From Dehalococcoidia bacterium (GTDB taxonomy: Bacteria; Chloroflexota; Dehalococcoidia; DSTF01; JALHUB01), in contig JALHUB010000318.1 of NCBI GenBank assembly GCA_022865685.1, positions 1-10,917 of the forward strand: a stretch of 10,917 bases of DNA, written 5' to 3'. This document shows positions 5,538-10,917 of the stretch, piece by piece. The number at the start of each line of letters is the position of its first letter. The stretch's first letter is position 1. Made by a program: the position numbers and the translations under genes. Under the pieces are notes generated by a model that searched no databases, had not been told where the DNA came from, and saw only the letters and a program-made list of their open reading frames with translations.

Positions 5538-8500
5538 GGCGCCCGCCCGCGAGGGGAATCCCCTCTCGCGTTTTCAGCCCTCAGTGGCTGTTTTGAAAAC
5601 TGCCCCTCTCTACGGTACAGCATCCAGGTCACGATGAACCACCCCACGAAGGCAAGCGCAGCGATCAGTAGCCAAAGGCCGCCGCGAGAGGCACCCACGA
5701 CCGAACCTGAGCCGGCGCCGGGCAATGCCTCCGCCGTGCCGGGCACCCGTTCCTCCGGCGCCACCTGCTTTGTCGGCCCCGGCGTTTTCCCGCTGGGCAC
5801 CACGCCGCCCGCTGGAGCGGGTGTCGACGTAGCTGTCACTATCGGCATCGGCGTGGGAGTGCCGGCCTCCGGCGTCGGCGAATCGTGCGGAACAGGCGTC
5901 TTTGTGTGTGTCGCGTGAGGCCGCGGCGTAGCAGAGGGCGCCGGAGGCCCTGCTGTCGGCGAGGCGGTCGGCGTTGCAGACGGACCCGCCGCAGGCGTCG
6001 ACGTAGCCGTCGCCGTCTCGCCTCCGGAAGGCGTATACGTGGCAGTCGGGCTCTCGGGCGTCGGCGTCGCCGTCTCGCCTCCGGAAGGCGTTGGTGTAGC
6101 CGTGGCGGGCGCGCCCGTCGCGGTCGCTGTGGCTGTTGGCGTCGGAGTAGGTTCGGGTTCTTCAGATCCTTCGCAAGTAGTGCCGTCGCGGCCGAAGACG
6201 AACTGCAAGTCCTTGATGTCGATGTCCTGGTCGGCTTTCTGAGGCTCAAGATCGAAGAACTGGTCATAAGGCTGAATCCCGAACGATGTCCCGTAGCGTC
6301 CGGACACTCCCTGGTCGTCGACAACGTTGACTTTGCAGTCGTAGTTCACGTCGCCCTCAAGCGCCCTCACCAGTATATCCGCGCTCCCTGTCGCATCTAC
6401 TCGTATCGGCTGGCCCAACTCGTCGGCCAGCTCCGCGTCGCGGGCGCTGTTGAGAATCGTCAGCGAGATGCCGTTTCGAAGAGTCGGGCGCAGTTTCAGG
6501 TCCGGGTTAGGTTCCACATCCAGATAGGCAAGGACTCCGGAGCCGTGAGGGCCGGGCTCGCTGCCGCTGGACACGCAACCGAAGCGAATCCAGCTCTCCC
6601 CCGCCAGTGTCAAACAATGCATGTCCCGACCGGTGCTGCCGAGGAATGGCCCCTCCCTGACGCTGACATTGACCACCTGTCTGCTGTAATAGATGAGGAA
6701 CTCGAAGCTCCCTAAGCCAGTTCCGCTGGGGATGCCGGATACCTCCTGGTTAATCGTAAGATGGCCCCGGCCTTCGCCCTCGCAGCTTCCGCCGTCCTCA
6801 TTGCAGAGCCAGAGGTTGGCGTTTTGCGGATTCTGGAACACGACCACGGGGTCCGCCGCTCCGGCGAGAGATGGCTCTGGGGGAAGGCCCGCCGTTCCCG
6901 TCAGAACGGCAGCGGCCACGAGCAAGCCGGTCTGTGTGCCGGGGCCGGCAAACTCCGCGCCCGAAATCGATGTGAAGGTCTCCGTTGGCGTCGGCGTGTC
7001 GGTCTCCGTTGGTGTGGGCGTGTCGGTCTCCGTTGGGGTAGGCGTGAACGTCTCCGTCGGCGTTGGCGTAACAGTGTCCGCCGGTGTCGGTGTAGGCGTG
7101 TAAACCTCCGTTGGGGTAGGCGTGAACGTCTCCGTCGGCGTCGGCGTGGCAGTGTCCGTCGGTGTCGGTGTAGGCGCGTAAACCTCCGTTGGGGTAGGCG
7201 TGAACGTCTCTGTCGGCGTCGGCGCGTAGATCTCCGTCGGTGTCGGCGTGAACGTCTCTGTCGGTGTCGGCGTGTAGGTCTCTGTTGGGGTAGGCGTGAA
7301 CGTCTCTGTCGGCGTCGGCGTAGCAGTGGCCGTCGGTGTGCGTGTGGCGGTGGCTGTCGCCGTCGGCGTGGCCACGGATACTGAGCCGCTCGCTTTGGCG
7401 GCGGTGATTGACTCACCCAGGGGATCGGCCAGCCCAACGTCGTCCAGTTCAAGGTTGGTCCTTCCGGGGAAGGGCACGGGGTCCGCCGCCCGGAACACGA
7501 TCTCCGCAAGTTGCCCGGAGCCGCTCGGCCCCGGGATTCCCGGGCCAGTAGTCACGCAACCGAAGCGGAGAATCCAGCCGTCCGCCAGCGGAGGAGGGCA
7601 GGAAACGGAACGACCCGTGCTCCCCAGAAACGACAGGTTGCTCACGCTATCGAAACTGATGATGTTGGGGTTATCGATCAGCGTGAAATCATATGCGCCC
7701 AAATTGGCGACATTCTGCACGACGACATCGACCGTGAAGTATTCGCCGGGAGCGACCTGTTGCGACGGCGGATCGATCCAAACGGCTGTCGTGCCGGGCG
7801 CGAAGGTCGCAGTCGGCGTGGGAGTCACCGGCGGCCCCAGCGTCGGGGTCTCGGTTGGCGTAGGACTTGGCCCCGGCGTGCCCGTGCTTGTCGGCTCAGG
7901 CGTGTCCGTCGGCTCCGGCGCCGGGCCGATTGTGACGGACCCGTCCTGTGTCACGGCTGGTATCGGATGTGCCATCAAGTCGACCAGGATGGCCTCTTCC
8001 AGGGTTATGTCTACCGGCGTCGTTGTGGAATAGAGGGGAACGAAGACGATTGTTGCCAGGACGCCGCTGCCATCGGCCCCGGCCGGTTCCGGCCCCAGGG
8101 TAACGCACACCATGCGCACCCTTCCCCCCGACCCATCGACCGACGGGCATTGTGAAGCCCGACCGCTGCTCTTGAGGAAAGGCCCCTCTTGGGCGCCGAC
8201 GTACTGCAAGACCGACGGATCGAAACCGACGCTGAACTCAAAGGCGCCCAAGTTCTCCACGTTGTCGACCGCGACGTCCACCGTGAACGGCACGCCTACG
8301 TAAACCTCCTGCGATGCGGGAGCGATCCTGACGGTAGCAGGCCCCGGGACGGGCGTAGACGTTGGGGTTGGCCCGGGCGTCGGTGTCGGGCTAGGCGTCC
8401 ACGTCGGCCGTGGCGTGCGCGTTGAAGTCGGCGTCGGGCTCGGCCCCGGCGTGAACGTCGGCGTCGGGAGTGACGTTTCCGTCGCTGTAGGGGTCAAAGA

Positions 8501-9547
8501 CGGTGTCGGCGAAGGGCCTTCCGTCGGCGTCGGCCCCGGCACCACGACAACGGAGGCGCCGATGGGATCGTCCATCGACAGCACATGGGCCTGAGTATCG
8601 ACCAATATAAGATTATTCAACGCCAGGTCACCAATGCCTTCGCGCTGGGCCGAAAAGGTGACCGTCGCCAGCAGCCCGTCGCCGTTAGGACCGGACGGTG
8701 ATGATCCCAGAGTCACGCAGACAAGCCGCACCTCGTTTCCCACGAGGTTCGGCCCGTTGCACTGGACCTGGCGGCCTGTGCTCCCCAGGAAGGGCCCGTT
8801 CGCCGCGCTGACGTAGGACATAATCAATGGATCGAACTGAAGGCTAAACTGGTAGGAGCCGAGGTTCGTCACGTTATAGGCAATGATCGCGACGCCGAAC
8901 TCGCTGCCGCGTTCAACGACCTGGCCCGACGGCTGTATGCAGACCACCGTGCCGGACGAGTCGCCGCAAGGAGGAAGGGGCGTCGGCGTAAGCGTCGGCG
9001 TGGGAGTCTCAGTCGGAGGTCCAGGCGTGGCGACAGCGACGGTCACGGAACCGTTCTCAGGAAATGCGAGAATATCCTCGCCCAAGGGGTCGCTGAGGCT
9101 GACCATCACCAGATCGAGCGGACTCACGCCCTCGGCGACAGCGTTGAAAGTCAGCTCCGCCAATTGCCCCGAGCCGGTTGCGCCCGGCGCCGTGCCGATG
9201 CTCGCGCAGCCGAATCGTACGGTGCCGGCTTCGATGTCGATAATGGCCCCCGGGCAGATCACCTGCCGGCCCGTGCTGCCCAGGAAGTCCCCTCTCGCTA
9301 CGCTTTGATACGTTACGACGTTCGGGTCATATTGGACCGTGAACTCGAAGGAGCCCAGGTTCACCACGTCGTCCACCATCACGCGGACAGTGAACTGGTT
9401 TCCCGTGCTGACCTGCTGCCCAGAGGGATCGATCCGGACAACGGTCTGCTGGGCATAGCCGGGCGTGAGGTTGGCACGAACAGCGAGGGCCGCCACGGCC
9501 GCGACCAGCGCCAGAGCGCCGAAGATGGCGTAGTGCCGAGCCTTCAC
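5534..9547 (-). CDS. Multi-cohesin, dockerin-containing, membrane-anchored surface scaffold-like protein
   Basis: The 1337-residue product has a signal peptide (1-33, ending GYAQ). Five cohesin-like modules lie at about 36-172, 200-337, 404-541, 587-726 and a divergent one at 900-1063. Thr/Pro linkers separate the first four. A long TP octapeptide array (743-858) precedes module five. A dockerin-like module (about 1064-1125) follows it: loop one GDVNYDCKVNVVDD keeps the calcium ligands D1066, N1068, D1070 and D1077; loop two is stretched (DLEPQKADQDIDIKDL). Then come a second Pro/Thr/Ala linker (1126-1290), one membrane span (about 1290-1311) and a basic tail. Each module has FLGSTGR or FLKSSGR with a cysteine four residues after the Arg and a second 13-16 later. 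Cohesins bind dockerins, so scaffolding is the likely role; no catalytic domain is seen. The GTG start at 9547 has GGGGG ten bases upstream. Confidence 0.85.
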   Translation of the reverse strand: MKARHYAIFGALALVAAVAALAVRANLTPGYAQQTVVRIDPSGQQVSTGNQFTVRVMVDDVVNLGSFEFTVQYDPNVVTYQSVARGDFLGSTGRQVICPGAIIDIEAGTVRFGCASIGTAPGATGSGQLAELTFNAVAEGVSPLDLVMVSLSDPLGEDILAFPENGSVTVAVATPGPPTETPTPTLTPTPLPPCGDSSGTVVCIQPSGQVVERGSEFGVAIIAYNVTNLGSYQFSLQFDPLIMSYVSAANGPFLGSTGRQVQCNGPNLVGNEVRLVCVTLGSSPSGPNGDGLLATVTFSAQREGIGDLALNNLILVDTQAHVLSMDDPIGASVVVVPGPTPTEGPSPTPSLTPTATETSLPTPTFTPGPSPTPTSTRTPRPTWTPSPTPTPGPTPTSTPVPGPATVRIAPASQEVYVGVPFTVDVAVDNVENLGAFEFSVGFDPSVLQYVGAQEGPFLKSSGRASQCPSVDGSGGRVRMVCVTLGPEPAGADGSGVLATIVFVPLYSTTTPVDITLEEAILVDLMAHPIPAVTQDGSVTIGPAPEPTDTPEPTSTGTPGPSPTPTETPTLGPPVTPTPTATFAPGTTAVWIDPPSQQVAPGEYFTVDVVVQNVANLGAYDFTLIDNPNIISFDSVSNLSFLGSTGRSVSCPPPLADGWILRFGCVTTGPGIPGPSGSGQLAEIVFRAADPVPFPGRTNLELDDVGLADPLGESITAAKASGSVSVATPTATATATRTPTATATPTPTETFTPTPTETYTPTPTETFTPTPTEIYAPTPTETFTPTPTEVYAPTPTPTDTATPTPTETFTPTPTEVYTPTPTPADTVTPTPTETFTPTPTETDTPTPTETDTPTPTETFTSISGAEFAGPGTQTGLLVAAAVLTGTAGLPPEPSLAGAADPVVVFQNPQNANLWLCNEDGGSCEGEGRGHLTINQEVSGIPSGTGLGSFEFLIYYSRQVVNVSVREGPFLGSTGRDMHCLTLAGESWIRFGCVSSGSEPGPHGSGVLAYLDVEPNPDLKLRPTLRNGISLTILNSARDAELADELGQPIRVDATGSADILVRALEGDVNYDCKVNVVDDQGVSGRYGTSFGIQPYDQFFDLEPQKADQDIDIKDLQFVFGRDGTTCEGSEEPEPTPTPTATATATGAPATATPTPSGGETATPTPESPTATYTPSGGETATATSTPAAGPSATPTASPTAGPPAPSATPRPHATHTKTPVPHDSPTPEAGTPTPMPIVTATSTPAPAGGVVPSGKTPGPTKQVAPEERVPGTAEALPGAGSGSVVGASRGGLWLLIAALAFVGWFIVTWMLYRREGQFSKQPLRAENARGDSPRGRAP
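6008..6091. repeat. 27-base direct repeat in the second linker of the large cohesin gene
   Basis: A perfect 27-base repeat occurs at 6008-6034 and 6065-6091, 57 bases apart. It encodes the PSGGETATxT peptide twice within the C-terminal linker (about residues 1154-1181). It is coding sequence grown by duplication, not an independent element. Confidence 0.8.
6974..7321 (-). repeat. Tandem TPTPTE(T/V/I)(F/Y/D) octapeptide repeat array
   Basis: Fourteen in-frame units encode residues 743-858 of the large cohesin protein: twelve octapeptides (24 bases) and two decapeptides (30 bases). The array forms a long extended Thr/Pro linker, a likely O-glycosylation substrate by analogy with other TP linkers, between cohesin modules four and five. 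Within it a 78-base higher-order unit is duplicated (7070-7147 and 7148-7225). Confidence 0.9.
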
Positions 9548-9949
9548 GGAATCATGACCCCCAGTGATCTAGTCGGTCGAGTCAGCAACCTTCTCCAATT
9601 CTGGGGTCGACGGGTCCGGGTAGGCTCCCTCCTTCCGCGAACGCGTGAGCCACTAGCTTACCATAATGTGAACGACAACCGCAGCGTCCTCGCAGCGTAG
9701 TGCGTGGATCTGTCCGATCTTGTAAGGCGTGCGAAGCGCATCTGGTCGCGACCCTTCCTATATATAACGCGATTTCCCGCGAACTGTTATGAAGCGATTC
9801 GGCTTGCGTTAAATCTTATGCCGAACCATGGTGGCAGTTCCGGCGAAAGTCTCTCCGCTGGAGAGGCCGCCTTCCCAAATGACGAACCCCGCAGACGCCG
9901 TGGAAGAGAACCTGGCCACGGATATCTTCGACGATTTTCGGACGCGGAC
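9548..9949. other. Divergent non-coding region upstream of the large cohesin gene
   Basis: These 402 bases hold the upstream signals of the leftward large gene. No confident promoter was found for it: TATATATA at about 9761-9768 and CATTAT on the minus strand near 9661-9666 are -10-like but lack a good -35. CTCTCC and GGAGAG form a tight hairpin (9851-9865) with a GCT loop and no T-run. The GTG-initiated frame that crosses this stretch lacks a ribosome binding site and is not called. Confidence 0.45.
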
Positions 9950-9978
9950 TTGACAAAACCGGAAAACAGTGCTACAAC
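9950..9978 (+). promoter_or_regulatory. Strong predicted sigma70-type promoter for the right-edge gene
   Basis: A perfect TTGACA (9950-9955), a 17-base spacer and TACAAC (9973-9978) make the clearest promoter in the window. Transcription should begin near 9985, leaving about 333 bases before the ATG at 10318. Confidence 0.75.
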
Positions 9979-9984
9979 GCATTT

Positions 9985-10317
9985 ACCTGACTGGTGGCTT
10001 AGTATCCCCCGCCCTGACGCTCAACTATGCAACTGGGCAAGTGAATGCCCTGAGGCCGAGAGAGGTATTGCATATCTCTCCGCGTCGTGCGTGAGTCTCG
10101 CCGCCGTCGCGACGGTAATTCGCCGACAGTCGGCTGGATAGGACAGCCGCCCCCGAGCGGCCCGGGATATGTGTTCAACAAACCTCAGCTAGGTGGGCCG
10201 TCTCCCGCTCTACGGGGTGAAAGAAAGGAGGGAGGGCAGAGACAAGAAACCGAACCATTACCGGAAAACCCCGCCTACTCATGCCCAATGACCAATGGTA
10301 GGAGGTAACGGCTAAAA
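9985..10317 (+). ncRNA. Long structured 5' leader of the right-edge gene (possible cis-regulatory RNA)
   Basis: No coding frame is convincing here, but several local hairpins are. GGGCA/TGCCC lie at 10035-10050. GAGAGA-TAT/ATA-TCTCTC lie at 10058-10080 with a GG bulge and TGC loop. CGGCTG/CAGCCG lie at 10131-10149 with a 7-base loop, and CCCG/CGGG at 10204-10216. Two DNA palindromes, CCGTCGCGACGG (10104-10115) and GCCGACAGTCGGC (10122-10134), lie between. ACCATT (10254-10259) can pair with AATGGT (10294-10299), directly before the Shine-Dalgarno. ACCTC (10182-10186) can pair with the GAGGT inside it. The layout suits translational control, but no known riboswitch class was recognised. An ordinary long leader remains possible. 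Confidence 0.4.
10300..10306 (+). promoter_or_regulatory. Ribosome binding site of the right-edge gene
   Basis: AGGAGGT lies eleven bases before the ATG at 10318. The spacing is longer than usual, but no better start codon lies nearby in frame. A second purine-rich AAAGGAGGGAGGG (10224-10236) has no start codon near it. Confidence 0.65.
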
Positions 10318-10917
10318 ATGAAGCGTTTGTTACTGCTAACTCTTGCGGCCGCCGTCGCCATGTCCCTCGTGGCGGTTATGGGCGTCCGCTCCCATGGTAG
10401 CTCCGGAGGCACAGCCTCCGCGGCTGTCGTACAACTCGCCTTGGACCTGGTGTTGAACGACGGACCCGACGCCGACACGACCCCCGGGTGGTGCGAAATC
10501 ATTGACGCCACCGATACCGTCAACGTCGGGGCGGTGCACAAGGCTGCGATCTGCCTGCTGGGCTCGACCACCGCGATGAAGAACATGGACATCGTTGTCA
10601 ACTTCAACACCGCTTTCGACACCTGCACCAATACCGGCCAGACCGGTTCCGGACTCGATGCCAACCCTGACTTCGTAGGGCTGGGAACCGGCTTCGACTG
10701 CAGCCTCAGTGGTCTGAAGTACCCGTACTGCAAGGAAAACAACAACGAAACTCCCCCTGTGATGACCTCTGAGGCCTTCATAACCTGCGGCACCACCGTC
10801 GACCCGGCGGATCTTACCGGGCCCGAGCCCCTTGCCGTCATCACCTGGACGGCAACGGCTGTCGGCGCCGACGTCCTGACGTTTGGGACCGCGAGTGTGT
10901 CTGACAAACTCTTTAAC
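10318..10917 (+). CDS. Exported cohesin-like small surface protein, 3' end beyond window
   Basis: The first 200 codons are present and still open at the right edge. Residues 1-22 are a signal peptide (MKRLLLLTLAAAVAMSLVAV), followed by a Ser/Gly/Ala stretch. The mature part has a strand-rich pattern loosely matching cohesin-type modules: TVNVGAVHKAAICL (67-80), a MKNMDIVVNFN strand (87-97) and, near the end, a PLAVITWTATAVGADVLTFGTASVSD run (171-196). That run parallels the GSGxLAxxTF...L.D ending of the cohesin modules in the large protein. Six cysteines (59, 79, 103, 128, 138 and 157) suggest disulfides. It lacks FLGSTGR, so the cohesin link is tentative. It is paralogous to the left-edge gene over residues 57-86. 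It is divergent from the large cohesin gene and has its own strong promoter and long leader. Function is unknown. Confidence 0.75.
   Translation, partial: MKRLLLLTLAAAVAMSLVAVMGVRSHGSSGGTASAAVVQLALDLVLNDGPDADTTPGWCEIIDATDTVNVGAVHKAAICLLGSTTAMKNMDIVVNFNTAFDTCTNTGQTGSGLDANPDFVGLGTGFDCSLSGLKYPYCKENNNETPPVMTSEAFITCGTTVDPADLTGPEPLAVITWTATAVGADVLTFGTASVSDKLFN

Noticed and set aside
5885..6715. Arg-rich 276-codon plus-strand frame and similar frames opposite the TP repeats
   Set aside because: They are complements of Thr/Pro codons read in another frame; the cohesin reading frame explains the region fully.
6974..7321. Regular short repeats suggestive of a CRISPR array
   Set aside because: Units are 24 or 30 bases, in frame, contiguous and without unique spacers. 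They encode a TP peptide linker.
9851..9865. CTCTCC-GCT-GGAGAG hairpin as a terminator
   Set aside because: The stem is only six base pairs, there is no T-run on either strand, and no gene ends nearby.
9704..10141. GTG-started 145-codon open frame on the plus strand upstream of the right-edge gene
   Set aside because: It has no ribosome binding site, a composition without domain-like pattern, and it runs through the TTGACA/TACAAC promoter and several hairpins.
10214..10256. GGGGTGAA followed by CCGAACC in the leader, recalling the c-di-AMP (ydaO) riboswitch
   Set aside because: The GGGGACCC segment and the GUCAGCUAACC-like end of that class are not present in the right order; the similarity is limited to short words. 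An Infernal scan with the ydaO model would settle it.

Overview
The window is GC-rich and carries a Gram-positive-style secretome: signal peptides, Thr/Pro-rich linkers, C-terminal single-span anchors and a lipobox lipoprotein. It also has an ECF-type sigma factor fused by overlap to a DUF5667-type membrane protein, and cohesin/dockerin domains with a recurring FLGSTGR motif. Together these suggest an environmental Chloroflexota (Dehalococcoidia-like) genome or metagenome contig. This is a judgement from gene style; no marker gene is present.

Layout, left to right. (1) At 1-234 (-) is the 5' part of an exported protein running off the left edge, with its own promoter and an inverted repeat around the -10 (301-344). 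(2) At 683-1582 (+) is a DUF72/YecE-like protein. (3) At 3684-1619 (-) is a translationally coupled pair: an ECF-like sigma factor and a single-span DUF5667 protein that is probably its anti-sigma or sensor partner. (4) At 3993-4646 (+) is a lipoprotein with a PsbP-like domain, ending at a hairpin that can serve both convergent genes. (5) At 9547-4762 (-) are two cell-surface cohesin-like proteins. The first is a 1337-residue scaffold-like protein with five cohesin-like modules, a dockerin-like module, long TP repeats and a C-terminal membrane anchor. The second is a 229-residue protein with one cohesin-like module and an anchor, apparently with its own promoter. (6) At 9548-10317 is a 770-base non-coding divergent region with a strong-looking sigma70 promoter and a structured leader of about 330 nt. 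(7) At 10318-10917 (+) is the 5' part of an exported protein, paralogous to the one at the left edge and running off the right edge.

Working model (inference): the locus encodes surface assembly proteins. The anchored multi-cohesin protein could display dockerin-bearing partners or link to other copies of itself through its own dockerin. The single-cohesin protein would be a simple anchor. The outward-facing paralogs at the two edges would be small secreted proteins of a related fold. The sigma/DUF5667 pair is the only recognisable regulator nearby and could couple an envelope signal to transcription, but no shared promoter element linking it to the cohesin genes was identified. No RNA genes, mobile elements or CRISPR arrays were seen.
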